Below, piece after piece: positions 56,232-64,000 of a stretch of 64,000 bases of DNA (positions within the stretch are counted from its first letter, which is position 1; the number at the start of each line of letters is the position of its first letter). The DNA comes from Actinoplanes sp. L3-i22 (GTDB taxonomy: Bacteria; Actinomycetota; Actinomycetes; Mycobacteriales; Micromonosporaceae), in contig NZ_AP024745.1 of the NCBI RefSeq assembly GCF_019704555.1, forward strand, positions 11,335,501 to 11,399,500, read 5' to 3'. The translations under genes were made by a program, and so were the position numbers. The notes under the pieces were generated by a model, which was not told the DNA's origin, made no database searches, and saw only the letters and a list, made by a program, of their open reading frames with translations.

Positions 56232-57818
56232 TCAGCGGAAGCGGAGCGCCGTCGGCCCCTGCACCTTGGAGCCGCGACGCTGCTTGGCGGGCATCGCCGC
56301 CAGCTTCTCGCGCAGTTCCAGGGCGTACTCGGCGAGGGCCTCGACCAGGTCCGGCACCGAGGCGTTCTGCGGCTGGCTGTCCACCCGCAGGCCGAACTCG
56401 ATCGCGGTCTCCGCGGTCTTCGGGCCGATCACCGCGACGACCGTACGGGCGTGCGGCTTGCCGGCGATGCCGACCAGGTTGCGAACGGTCGAGGACGAGG
56501 TGAAGAGCACCGCGTCGAAGCCACCCGACTTGATCGCGTCGCGGATCTCGGCCGGCGGCGGCGCGGCCCGCACCGTCCGGTACGCGGTCACGTCGTCCAC
56601 CTCCCAGCCCCGCTCGATCAGGCCGGCCGCGAGGGTCTCGGTGGCGATGTCGGCGCGCGGCAGCAGCACCCGGCCGACCGGGTCGAGGATCTCGTCGTGC
56701 GGCGAGAACTCGGCCAGCAGGCCCTCGCTGGACTGCTCGCCGGCCGGGATCATCTCGGGCTGGATGCCGAACGCGCGGACCGCCTCGGCGGTGGCCTCAC
56801 CGATGCAGGCGATCTTCACGCCGCCGAAGTGGCGGGCGTCCAGGCCGTGCTCGGCGAACTTCTCCCAGACCGCGCGGACCGCGTTCACCGAGGTGAAGAC
56901 GACCCAGGCGTACCGGCCGTCGACCAGGCCCTTGACCGCGCGCTCCATCTGCGCCGGGGTGCGCGGCGGCTCGACCGCGATGGTCGGCACCTCGCACGGG
57001 ATGGCGCCGTACGCCCGCAGGCGCGCGCTCATCGCCCCGGCCTGCTCCTTGGTCCGCGGGACCAGGACCTTCCAGCCGTACAGCGGGCGGTTCTCCCACC
57101 AGCTGAGCGCGTCCCGCTCGCCGACCTCGGCGCCGACGGTCAGCACGACCCGGCCGGTGAAGCCGAGCGCGGCGGCGACGAAGCTGTCCACCGTCGAGGT
57201 GGTGGTGTACTGCGTCTCGCCGGTGCCGTCGCCGGTCACGCCGACCGGGACACCCGGCTCGACGCCGGCGGCGAGCAGCCCGTCGCGGACCGCGGCCAGG
57301 TCACCGGCGTCCACCGCGACGGCGAACGAGCCCTTCTGGGCCGCGCCGGCCAGCGCGTCGAAGTCGAGCGTGGTGACGTCGTCGACGTCGGCGGCGATCC
57401 GGACGCCGGGCAGCGGCACCCCGGCGTAGGCGGCGACGCCCTCGGCCTGGCCGATGCCCGGGATCACCTCGAAGTGCACGGCGGTACGCGCGACCGCCTG
57501 CACCTCCTTGACCACGGACTCGTGGCCGAACGGGTCGCCGGCCACCAGGTGCACGGCGGACAGGCCGGACTTGGCCGCGGAGAGCAGCACCTTGGCCACG
57601 TCACCGGGGGCGCCTTCGGCCGGGCTGAACTGGGCGTCCGCCTTGGCGTCGGCGCGGACCGCGGACAGCAGCGAGTCGGGCACGCCCCGGTCGTAGACCA
57701 CCTGGTCGGCCTCGGTCAGCGCGGCATACGCGCGGCGGGTCAGCAGCTCCGGGTCGCCGGGTCCGGCGCCGATGAACGCGATGCGTCCGGCTGGCTTACG
57801 GGCGGTGCGGGTGGTCAT
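56232..57818 (-). CDS. hemD: Uroporphyrinogen-III synthase fused to methyltransferase-like domain
   Basis: The 528-residue protein has an N-terminal tetrapyrrole-methylase-like domain (about 12-245; [20 protein letters not shown]) and a C-terminal HemD domain (about 250-510; [42 protein letters not shown]). HemD closes hydroxymethylbilane to uroporphyrinogen III. In the first domain the typical RLKGGDP motif reads HLVAGDP and VIPGVSSA reads VIPGIGQA, so methyl transfer is uncertain. ATG 57818 overlaps hemC by four bases (ATGA). Confidence 0.92.
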   Translation of the reverse strand: MTTRTARKPAGRIAFIGAGPGDPELLTRRAYAALTEADQVVYDRGVPDSLLSAVRADAKADAQFSPAEGAPGDVAKVLLSAAKSGLSAVHLVAGDPFGHESVVKEVQAVARTAVHFEVIPGIGQAEGVAAYAGVPLPGVRIAADVDDVTTLDFDALAGAAQKGSFAVAVDAGDLAAVRDGLLAAGVEPGVPVGVTGDGTGETQYTTTSTVDSFVAAALGFTGRVVLTVGAEVGERDALSWWENRPLYGWKVLVPRTKEQAGAMSARLRAYGAIPCEVPTIAVEPPRTPAQMERAVKGLVDGRYAWVVFTSVNAVRAVWEKFAEHGLDARHFGGVKIACIGEATAEAVRAFGIQPEMIPAGEQSSEGLLAEFSPHDEILDPVGRVLLPRADIATETLAAGLIERGWEVDDVTAYRTVRAAPPPAEIRDAIKSGGFDAVLFTSSSTVRNLVGIAGKPHARTVVAVIGPKTAETAIEFGLRVDSQPQNASVPDLVEALAEYALELREKLAAMPAKQRRGSKVQGPTALRFR

Positions 57819-58780
57819 TCTGTGCTCCCCATCAGGGTATCGGCGCCGGCGTCGAGGAGTTCGGCGGCGAGTGCCTTGCCGATCTCCGCCGCGCTGGCGG
57901 GCGTTCCGGTGCGCGACAGCCGGATGGCTCGAACCCCATCCGGGCTGAACACCGCACCGCGCAGGTGAATCATCTCCTCGCCGTGCCCGTCCCCGGGGAC
58001 AGAGCTGGGGTTGCCACCCCGGACGAGTCGGGCATAAGCGGCGACCGGGGCGGCACACCCGGCCTCCAGCGTGGCCAGCAACGACCGTTCCGCCATGACG
58101 GCGGCCCGGGTCGGTGCGTGGTCGAGCGCGGCCAGCAGCTCGACCAGATCGCCGTCGGCGGACCGGCACTCGACCGCCAGCGCCCCCTGTGCGGGGGCGG
58201 GCAGCATGAGCATCGGGTCCAGCGTCTCGGTGATCTCCGCGGTGCGGCCGATACGGGCCACCCCGGCGTGCGCGAGAACGACCGCGTCGAGGTCGGCCTC
58301 CGGGCCGAGAACTCGCGCGATACGCGTATCGATGTTGCCTCGAATCGGCGTGACCTGCAACTCCAGCCCGAGGGCGCGCAGCTGCGCGATCCGCCGGACC
58401 GCGCCGGTGCCGATCACCGAACCGGGCGCCAGGTCGGCGAGAGTCCGCCCGTCCCGGGCCACCAGAGCGTCCCGCGGGTCCTCCCGGCGCGGGACGGCGG
58501 CGATGTCCAGACGCGGGTGCTCGGCGGTGGGCAGGTCCTTGTACGAGTGCACGGCGAAGTCGATCTCGTCGGCCAGCAGCGCGTCCCGCAGCGCGGAGAC
58601 GAACACGCCGACACCGAGCTGGGCGACCGGCGCGGACGACGTGTCGCCGCGGGTGACGATCCGGACCAGCTCGACCGGACGGCCGGTGGCCGCGGTCAGC
58701 TGGTCGGCGACCAGCTGCGACTGGGTGAGCGCCAGCGTGCTCCCCCGGGTCCCGAGGCGCAGCGCCTTGATACTGGTCAC
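57815..58780 (-). CDS. hemC: Hydroxymethylbilane synthase
   Basis: The 321-residue enzyme polymerises four porphobilinogens. It has the start LRLGTRGSTLALTQSQLVAD, the Arg-rich EDPRDALVARD and IGTGAVRRIAQLRAL, and the cofactor Cys in LEAGCAAPVAAYA that carries the dipyrromethane. It overlaps hemA by four bases upstream and hemD by four downstream, forming a coupled rex-hemACD operon. Confidence 0.96.
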   Translation of the reverse strand: MTSIKALRLGTRGSTLALTQSQLVADQLTAATGRPVELVRIVTRGDTSSAPVAQLGVGVFVSALRDALLADEIDFAVHSYKDLPTAEHPRLDIAAVPRREDPRDALVARDGRTLADLAPGSVIGTGAVRRIAQLRALGLELQVTPIRGNIDTRIARVLGPEADLDAVVLAHAGVARIGRTAEITETLDPMLMLPAPAQGALAVECRSADGDLVELLAALDHAPTRAAVMAERSLLATLEAGCAAPVAAYARLVRGGNPSSVPGDGHGEEMIHLRGAVFSPDGVRAIRLSRTGTPASAAEIGKALAAELLDAGADTLMGSTE

Positions 58781-60090
58781 GCTTTACCTCCGATCTCGGG
58801 TACCGCGTCGGCGTGAATGGCTGAGGGGACGTCCAGGTCGAACAGCTCGCGGAGCAGCGCGGCGTACTGATCGCCACCCGGCTCGGCGGCCAGCTGCCGC
58901 ACCCGCACGGTCGGCGAGTGCAGGATCTGCTGGACGACCCGGTGCAGGGTACGGGAAACGTCGGCCCGTTGCTCCTCGGTGAATTCCGGCCGCCGGCTCA
59001 GGAGCTTGCGCATCTCGGCCGAGACGACGTCCTCGGCGCGGGTCCGCAGGGCGGCCACGGTCGGCGCGATCTCGGCCCCGCGCATCCAGCCGAGGAAGTT
59101 CTCCACCTCGCCGGCGACGATCTGCTCGACCGCGGCGGTCTCCGCGACGGCCGGCGCGGACCGGCGACCGGCGGCCAGCCCGTCGATGTCGACCACGATC
59201 AGGCCGGGCAGGCCGGCCGCGTCCGGGGCGACGTCGCGCGGCACCGCGAGGTCGAGCACGACCAGCGGGTTCGGCGAGGTACGCGCCGCCAGCGCGGTGC
59301 GCAGCCGGTCCCGGGTCAGCACCGGCTGGGTGGACGCGGTCGCGCTGACCACGATGTCCACCTCGCTGAGCGCACGTTCCAGGTCCTGGATCGGGACCGC
59401 GGTCGCGCCGTACGCCTCGGCCAGCCGCTCCGCGCGGTCGGCGCTGCGGTTGGTGATCCGCAGCGGGCCGACGCCGGTCCGGGTGAGCGTGGCGATGGAC
59501 AGCGCGCCCATCGCTCCGGCCCCGATGACCAGCGCGGATCGCCCGGTCAGGTCGCCACCGAGGTGCTCGGCGGCGACGTCGAGGGCGGCGGTGACGACGC
59601 TCTGACCGGCCTTGTCGATGCCGGTCTCGGCGTGCGCGCGCTTGCCGACCCGCAGCGCCTGCTGCATCAGCTCGTGCAGCAGCCGGCCGAGGGTGTCGGA
59701 CTCGGTGGCCGAGTGGTACGCGTTCCGGAGCTGCCCCAGGATCTGCGCCTCACCGATGACCATCGAGTCGAGGCCGGACGAGACCTGGAACGAGTGCCGG
59801 ACCGCGGCCTCGCCGTAGTGCACGTAGAGGTGGCCGGCCAGCTCGTTGGCCGGGATCCCGGAGTGCTGGGCGAACACGTTGCAGATGTCACCGAGGCCGC
59901 CGTGGAAGCCGCTGACCGCGGCGTACACCTCGACCCGGTTGCACGTGGAGACGACCACGGCCTCGCTCACGTACGGCTGAGCGACGAGTTTCTGCAGGAT
60001 CGCCGGGACCTCGGTCTCCGGGATGGTGAGCCGTTCCAGGACGGCGACGTCGGCGGTGCGGTAGGACGCACCGATGCTGAGGAGATTCAC
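58777..60090 (-). CDS. hemA: Glutamyl-tRNA reductase
   Basis: The 437-residue enzyme reduces glutamyl-tRNA to glutamate-1-semialdehyde, the first committed step of haem synthesis. It has NLLSIGASYRTADVAVLERL, the catalytic Cys in VVVSTCNRVEVYA, SGLDSMVIGEAQILGQLRNA, the NADPH motif VIGAGAMGALSIATL, and a C-terminal dimerisation helix. It overlaps rex by four bases, so haem synthesis is co-transcribed with the redox sensor. Confidence 0.96.
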   Translation of the reverse strand: MNLLSIGASYRTADVAVLERLTIPETEVPAILQKLVAQPYVSEAVVVSTCNRVEVYAAVSGFHGGLGDICNVFAQHSGIPANELAGHLYVHYGEAAVRHSFQVSSGLDSMVIGEAQILGQLRNAYHSATESDTLGRLLHELMQQALRVGKRAHAETGIDKAGQSVVTAALDVAAEHLGGDLTGRSALVIGAGAMGALSIATLTRTGVGPLRITNRSADRAERLAEAYGATAVPIQDLERALSEVDIVVSATASTQPVLTRDRLRTALAARTSPNPLVVLDLAVPRDVAPDAAGLPGLIVVDIDGLAAGRRSAPAVAETAAVEQIVAGEVENFLGWMRGAEIAPTVAALRTRAEDVVSAEMRKLLSRRPEFTEEQRADVSRTLHRVVQQILHSPTVRVRQLAAEPGGDQYAALLRELFDLDVPSAIHADAVPEIGGKA

Positions 60091-60827
60091 GACCCGACTG
60101 CCTCCTGGTCACCCGCGGTGTCGCTGACTCCGCCGGGAAGGGCGGTCAGGGACGCCTTGCGGTGTTCATGGAAAGAGAGGATCTGCAACTCGATGGCGAG
60201 ATCCACCTTGCGCACATCGACGTTCGGCGGAACCGACAGCACGCATGGCGCGAAGTTCAGGATGCTTGTCACACCGGAGGCGACCAGCAGGTCGGCCACG
60301 GCCTGGGCCGCGGTGGGTGGGGTCGCGATGACGCCGATCGCGATCGACTCCTCGGCGGCCACCCGTTCCAGGTCGCCGATATGACGTACGGCCATGCCGT
60401 TTATCACTTCGCCGACCTTCTTGCGGTCGGCGTCGAAGAGCGCGACGACCCGGAAGCCGCGACTGGCGAACCCGGCGTAACCGGCCAGCGCGTGCCCGAG
60501 GTTGCCGACGCCGACCAGGCAGACCGCCCGGTTCGTGTTCAGGCCCAGGATGTACTCGACCTGGTCGACCAGCAGGGTGACGTCGTAGCCGACGCCGCGG
60601 GTGCCGTACGACCCCAGGTGCGAGAGATCCTTGCGAAGTTTCGCGGAGTTGACCCCGGCTGCGGCGGCCAGACCCTCGCTGGATACCGTTTCCGCACCGG
60701 CCTCGGCCAGATGATGCAGAGCCCGAAGGTATTCGGGCAGCCGCGCGATAGTCGCCTCCGGGAGGTCCGGGAAGGCCGGGACGCCACCGGCCTCGCCGGG
60801 CGTGCTTCCGTGACGCTGCTGACTCAT
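60087..60827 (-). CDS. rex: Redox-sensing repressor Rex
   Basis: The 246-residue NAD(H)-binding repressor has a winged helix (about 15-85; ATIARLPEYLRALHHLAEAG and NSAKLRKDLSHLGSYG) and a Rossmann domain with VCLVGVGNLGHALAGY. High NADH releases it from DNA. It heads the rex-hemA-hemC-hemD operon, as in Streptomyces, and a Rex-type operator lies 114 bases upstream. ATG 60827 has GGAG five bases upstream; upstream codons in frame are not conserved. Confidence 0.95.
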   Translation of the reverse strand: MSQQRHGSTPGEAGGVPAFPDLPEATIARLPEYLRALHHLAEAGAETVSSEGLAAAAGVNSAKLRKDLSHLGSYGTRGVGYDVTLLVDQVEYILGLNTNRAVCLVGVGNLGHALAGYAGFASRGFRVVALFDADRKKVGEVINGMAVRHIGDLERVAAEESIAIGVIATPPTAAQAVADLLVASGVTSILNFAPCVLSVPPNVDVRKVDLAIELQILSFHEHRKASLTALPGGVSDTAGDQEAVGS

Positions 60828-60940
60828 CTGACTCCGTGCCGACGAGGCGAAACTGCGGTGAGCCCGATCTGTGCGATACCGGTGAAACCCTCGTGGGGTG
60901 ACTGTGGTAGCGGGGGCCGTCGGAGTCACACAGTAGGCGC

Positions 60941-60958
60941 TTGTGAAGGCGTGCACAA
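60941..60958. promoter_or_regulatory. Rex operator (ROP) upstream of rex
   Basis: TTGTGAAGGCGTGCACAA fits the Streptomyces Rex operator TGTGAACNNNTTCACA with extended TT/AA ends; two internal positions differ. Autoregulation of rex-hemACD by NADH/NAD+ is predicted. Confidence 0.8.
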
Positions 60959-61059
60959 ATCGCGATCTTGCCGGGACAATTGGACAGGAACGACTCGGCT
61001 GTGTTAGCCGAGCCGACCCGTCGAGTATTACCGTTCCGACCCCACCAGGGCCAACTGAC

Positions 61060-61701
61060 TCAGAGTGACATGGCCATCTTCACCGCGTCGACGAGTGAGT
61101 CGGCCACCGGACGGCCCGATTCCCGCAATCGCACCGGGTCGGTGAAGCCGCCGGTATAGAGCACCGAGCCGGCGCCGACCGAGTCGGCCGCGGCGGCGTC
61201 GTCCAGCGAGTCGCCGATCAGCACCACGTCGGTGCCGGCCACGCCGAGGCCGGCCAGGTGCCGCGCGAGGTGGCCGGCCTTCAGGTCGCCGCCCACCTCG
61301 GTGCGCAGGCCGTCGATCCGGGCGAAGACCCCGGCCAGGCCGTACGTGTCGACGGCCGGCACCAGCTCGCTGTGGAACCACATGGAGAGCAGCGACTGCG
61401 TGCCCGGCCACGTCTTGAGCGCGGTCATCGCGTCGGCCGCGAGGGCGATGTCGGTCAGGCCGAGCCGGTACGCGTCGTGGAAGATCCGGTCCAGCCGGCC
61501 GAACTCCTCCTCGTCCACCGCCCGGCCCAGCATCTCGGCGTAGAACTCGGCGACCGGCCGCCGGAAGGCCCGCCGGTGCTCGTCCGCCTCGACCACGCGC
61601 CCGCCGACCGTGGCGAAGGCCTCGTTGGTCGACGACACGACCAGGTGAAGATCGTCGAGAAGGGTTCCGTTCCAGTCCCAGACCAGGTGCTTAGCTGTCA
61701 C
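61060..61701 (-). CDS. HAD-family phosphatase (phosphoglycolate-phosphatase-like)
   Basis: The 213-residue HAD hydrolase has motif I HLVWDWNGTLLDD, a cap region with YAEMLGRAVDEEEF, motif II (SLLSMWFHSELV), Lys near VGGDLKAGH (motif III) and the acid motif VVLIGDSLDDAAAADSVGAG. It resembles phosphoglycolate phosphatases or PpaX; the substrate is unknown. Its ATG lies nine bases after the glutaredoxin stop, so the two may be co-transcribed. Confidence 0.9.
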   Translation of the reverse strand: MTAKHLVWDWNGTLLDDLHLVVSSTNEAFATVGGRVVEADEHRRAFRRPVAEFYAEMLGRAVDEEEFGRLDRIFHDAYRLGLTDIALAADAMTALKTWPGTQSLLSMWFHSELVPAVDTYGLAGVFARIDGLRTEVGGDLKAGHLARHLAGLGVAGTDVVLIGDSLDDAAAADSVGAGSVLYTGGFTDPVRLRESGRPVADSLVDAVKMAMSL

Positions 61702-61710
61702 TCGGGCAAT

Positions 61711-61959
61711 TTACAGGTGCGGCTCGCCCGGCTGTCGAGCCAAATCCCGGATCAGCCGAGCCTCTTCGACCCGCCAGTACCCGTGCTCCTTGCCGTCCAG
61801 CAGGATCACCGGCACCCGATCGTCGTAGTCGCGCTGCAACTCGACCGAGGAGTCCACGTCCACCCGGGTCCAGTCGCCGGGCGCGATCCGCTCCAGCGCC
61901 TGCTCGGCCACCTCGCACAGATGGCAGCCATCCCGGCTGATCAAGGTAACGCGACTCAT
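61711..61959 (-). CDS. Glutaredoxin-like protein
   Basis: The 82-residue protein has MSRVTLISRDGCHLCEVAEQ with the CxxC pair (CHLC), RVPVILLDGKEHGYW with cis-Pro, and a short C-terminus. It is a DUF836/glutaredoxin-like small oxidoreductase. GGAGG lies seven bases before ATG 61959. The ATG overlaps the stop of a 26-codon frame, linking it to the acyl-CoA ligase gene. Confidence 0.88.
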   Translation of the reverse strand: MSRVTLISRDGCHLCEVAEQALERIAPGDWTRVDVDSSVELQRDYDDRVPVILLDGKEHGYWRVEEARLIRDLARQPGEPHL

Positions 61960-62036
61960 GCCGCCACCTCCGCTGCGCTCCGGCGTCGGCATGAGTTGAC
62001 GACTGAGCCCGATGATTCGCTCGCAAGCTCGCTCAT
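61956..62036 (-). CDS. Tiny coupling ORF (26 residues)
   Basis: A 26-codon frame begins ATG 62036, overlapping the ligase stop (ATGA), and ends TGA overlapping the glutaredoxin ATG (ATGA). The peptide begins MSELASESSG and ends AAEVAA. The double overlap suggests translational relay rather than chance, but a functional product is not shown. Confidence 0.45.
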   Translation of the reverse strand: MSELASESSGSVVNSCRRRSAAEVAA

Positions 62037-63559
62037 GACAGCTCCCTCTTCCGCACTTTGCCGCTGGGCGATCGGGGCAACGAGGCGACCAGCTCGATGC
62101 TCGGCAGCTTGAACCGGGCCAGCCGCGCGGCGCAGTGCACCTGCAGCTCGGTCACCGACGGCGCCGGGTCGCCCTCGACCACGACGTACGCGTGCGGCCG
62201 CTGCCCGGCCTGCCGGTCCGGCCGCGCCACCACCGCGGACTCGACCACCCGCGGATGCGCGTCGAGCACCCGTTCGATCTCCGCAGGATAGACGTTGAAG
62301 CCGTTGACCAGGATCAGCTCGCCGATCCGGTCGACCAGGATGAGGTCGCCGTCGGCGTCCGCGTAGGCGATGTCCCCGGTCGGCCACCAGCCGTCCGGGT
62401 CCGGCCCGCCGGCGGCGTCCGGCCAGTACCCGGCGAACAGGTTGGGGCCGCGGACGACGATCTCCCCCGGGTCGGTTCCGGCCGACACGGCCGGCGCGAG
62501 GTCGAGCTCGGCGAGATCTTCCTCCGGCGACACCGTGCCGTCCCGCCACAATTCAAGACCATTGCGCGTACGCAGGGACAGCTCCACCCCGGGCAGCGGC
62601 CGCCCGATCGAGCCGGTCTTGCCCCGGTCGCTGACCGCCGTGGTGGTGAGCACCGGGGAGCACTCGGTCAACCCGTACCCGATCAGGATGCTCTTGCCGG
62701 CCGCGGCCCGGAAGCGCGCCGCGGTCGCCGGGTCCAGCGGCGCCGCGCCGCACACCGCGGTCCGCAGGCCGGCCAGCGCCTCGGCCCCGCCCGGCACCTG
62801 GGCCCAGGCCTGATACATCCCCGGAACGCCGACCACGACGGACACTCCACGGTCCGCGATCAACCGCAGCGTGGCCGCCGGCTCGAACCGCTCGACCAGC
62901 ACCCCGGTCGCCGCGTGGTGCGCGACGCTGCCCAGCCCGGTGTTCAGCCCGTAGGCGTGGAAGAACGGCACGGCGAGCAGCACCACGTCGTCCGGACCGA
63001 TCACCGGCGGCTCGATCCGGTCCAGTTGCTCGTGGTTCGCCGCGAGGGCGCCGTGGGTGAGCATCGCGGCCTTCGGCCGGCCGCTGGTGCCGGAGGTGTA
63101 GAGCAGCACGGCGAGATCGTCCGCGGCGACCGCCGGGAGTTCAACCGGTGCGGCGCTGTCGAACTCCGGACGGACGCACAAATCGCCGAGCCCGAGGCGT
63201 AACTCGTCGGTCTGTCCGATGACGATCAGCGCACAGCCGGCATCGGTGAGCGCGTGCGTCACCTCGTCGGCGGTGTAGCCCGGATTGAGCGGAACCGCGA
63301 CCCGGCCCGCCCGCAGGATGCCGAACCAGGTGACCGCGAAGTCCACGGTATTGCCGAGCACGGATGCGACGCGGTCGCCCGGCGCCGTCCGGCCGGCCAC
63401 GAAATGAGCCGCCGCGGTGACCCTGGCGTCCAGATCCGCCCAGGTCACGACGATGTCATCGGCGATCAGGGCGGCTGCGTCCGGGCGGCGGGCAGCGGCC
63501 TCGGCGACCGGGTCACGGGCGGGTTCCTCCACGACGCCCGAGTCTGGCACAAACGTCAC
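62033..63559 (-). CDS. AMP-dependent acyl-CoA synthetase/ligase
   Basis: The 508-residue adenylate-forming enzyme has the core motif LLYTSGTSGRPKAAMLTHGA, then YGLTECSPVLTTT, the hinge ILVDRIGELILVNGFNVYPAEIE and the catalytic Lys near the end (PRSPSGKVRKREL). It activates a carboxylic acid as acyl-AMP and CoA thioester; the substrate is unknown. GTG 63559 (or 63550) is chosen since TATCCC lies upstream as a -10 candidate for a leaderless mRNA. The longer frame to 63829 is not supported. Confidence 0.9.
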   Translation of the reverse strand: MTFVPDSGVVEEPARDPVAEAAARRPDAAALIADDIVVTWADLDARVTAAAHFVAGRTAPGDRVASVLGNTVDFAVTWFGILRAGRVAVPLNPGYTADEVTHALTDAGCALIVIGQTDELRLGLGDLCVRPEFDSAAPVELPAVAADDLAVLLYTSGTSGRPKAAMLTHGALAANHEQLDRIEPPVIGPDDVVLLAVPFFHAYGLNTGLGSVAHHAATGVLVERFEPAATLRLIADRGVSVVVGVPGMYQAWAQVPGGAEALAGLRTAVCGAAPLDPATAARFRAAAGKSILIGYGLTECSPVLTTTAVSDRGKTGSIGRPLPGVELSLRTRNGLELWRDGTVSPEEDLAELDLAPAVSAGTDPGEIVVRGPNLFAGYWPDAAGGPDPDGWWPTGDIAYADADGDLILVDRIGELILVNGFNVYPAEIERVLDAHPRVVESAVVARPDRQAGQRPHAYVVVEGDPAPSVTELQVHCAARLARFKLPSIELVASLPRSPSGKVRKRELS

Positions 63560-63820
63560 CCGACCGGGATAGCGGACAGCCCGTCCGTTGCTCCGGGCTC
63601 CGGATCGGAGAGGGTGACCTTGATACCGGATGCCGACTAAGGACTGATTCGCGGCTTTTCGCGCAGCGCACATGGTGTGCGACTCACCGTGTCCGAACTC
63701 GGCGATACTTCCGGTCTGCGTAACAGACTCCACACGAACGGGTGAGGTCACCGGCGATTTCCGCGGGTTGCCCCACCCCTTTTGTATGCGAGTGACCACC
63801 CTCATTCCGAGGAGGCCGCT
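63560..63820. promoter_or_regulatory. Divergent promoter region
   Basis: The 261 bases separate the minus-strand ligase from a plus-strand pair starting at 63821. A+T-rich stretches occur around 63640-63720 and near TTTTGTATGC (63780). I cannot place a specific operator with confidence. Confidence 0.4.
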
Positions 63821-63913
63821 GTGCCACACAAAGGACGGAAACGTCGTGAATCCCTGTCTGGCGGGACGGATTCACGGTCGCCGCAGGCCCGCCGGGTTGA
63901 GGAGGCGCAGTGA
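63821..63913 (+). CDS. Small basic hypothetical protein
   Basis: A 30-codon frame from GTG 63821 has AGGAGG about five bases upstream and encodes MPHKGRKRRESLSGGTDSRS, then PQARRVEEAQ, a basic peptide of unknown function. Its stop overlaps the GTG of the next frame (GTGA), which suggests a coupled pair. Confidence 0.55.
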   Translation: MPHKGRKRRESLSGGTDSRSPQARRVEEAQ

Positions 63914-64000
63914 CTCATGTGTACGCCGGGGACCCGTACCACCGCGACGTCCTTGCCGGGAGGCATGCAATCAGTGACGGGTTGAACGCCATCCGTGAAT
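63910..64000 (+). CDS. Partial gene starting at the window edge
   Basis: The frame from GTG 63910 reads MTHVYAGDPYHRDVLAGRHA, then ISDGLNAIRE, and runs out of the window. GAGGAGG lies about five bases upstream. The fragment is too short for me to assign a family. Confidence 0.6.
   Translation, partial: MTHVYAGDPYHRDVLAGRHAISDGLNAIRE

Overview
The window is a gene-dense, very G+C-rich actinobacterial chromosome segment. Actinobacterial signature genes (DUF3117, SepX/GlpR beside Glp, the Rex-hemACD cluster, Rv2578c-type radical SAM protein) and many GTG and leaderless starts support this. A matAB-like pair, an intein-bearing Rv2578c protein and the overall gene order suggest Micromonosporaceae, perhaps Actinoplanes, but that genus is an inference. 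I see no rRNA, CRISPR array, transposase or phage gene. One tRNA (Ala, CGC) is present.

Layout. 1-5.8 kb: the C-terminus of a protein mannosyltransferase, a translationally coupled matAB-like pair (membrane protein plus NodB/GT2 fusion), a degenerate GAF/histidine-kinase protein and a DUF2199 protein. 5.8-13.1 kb: two inverted copies of an interspersed repeat flanking tRNA-Ala, then the minus-strand galU-glp-rimJ-sepX cluster (cell division linked), a GGDEF cyclase and 5-formyl-THF cyclo-ligase. 13.1-22.4 kb: FmdB, SAF-domain, DUF2231, Fur, MpaB-like oxygenase, RecB-like nuclease, MarC, PHP phosphoesterase, PH-domain protein and SpoU methylase. 22.4-25.4 kb: a stress-response island with a perfect CRP-type palindrome, a thioredoxin behind a textbook sigma-R promoter, and an intein-split radical SAM gene behind a perfect LexA box. 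25.4-35 kb: mixed metabolic genes (CoA-binding protein, SDR, lipoprotein, EamA, HAD, PhzF), then MgtE_N/CBS, DUF1003 and Mrp. 35-39.3 kb: tatB, htrA-like protease, O-methyltransferase, pepA and DUF3117. 39.5-43.7 kb: paaX-paaG pair, Tag glycosylase, SRPBCC, DivIVA-like and a lone nuoA. 43.8-48.1 kb: korAB and a K+ channel. 48.2-54.9 kb: a cyclase/NB-ARC regulator, a second FmdB, a lytic-transglycosylase-like protein without its catalytic Glu, and a tandem GNAT. 55.2-60.8 kb: rex-hemA-hemC-hemD and hemB, with a Rex operator upstream. 61-64 kb: HAD phosphatase, glutaredoxin, acyl-CoA ligase and the start of a divergent operon.

The least explained signal is a roughly 140-bp intergenic repeat found four times (5783, 6280, 46929, 51303). 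Its central hairpin keeps pairing through compensatory changes, and it comes in two subtypes that differ in one internal 15-16 nt module. Other notable points are probable non-canonical start codons (CTG for the PHP gene, ATC for the O-methyltransferase), a sigE-type locus lacking sigE and rseA, and two DnaA-box pairs with identical spacing. Coordinates come from reading the sequence by eye. Family assignments rest on motifs and recalled family knowledge, with no database search.
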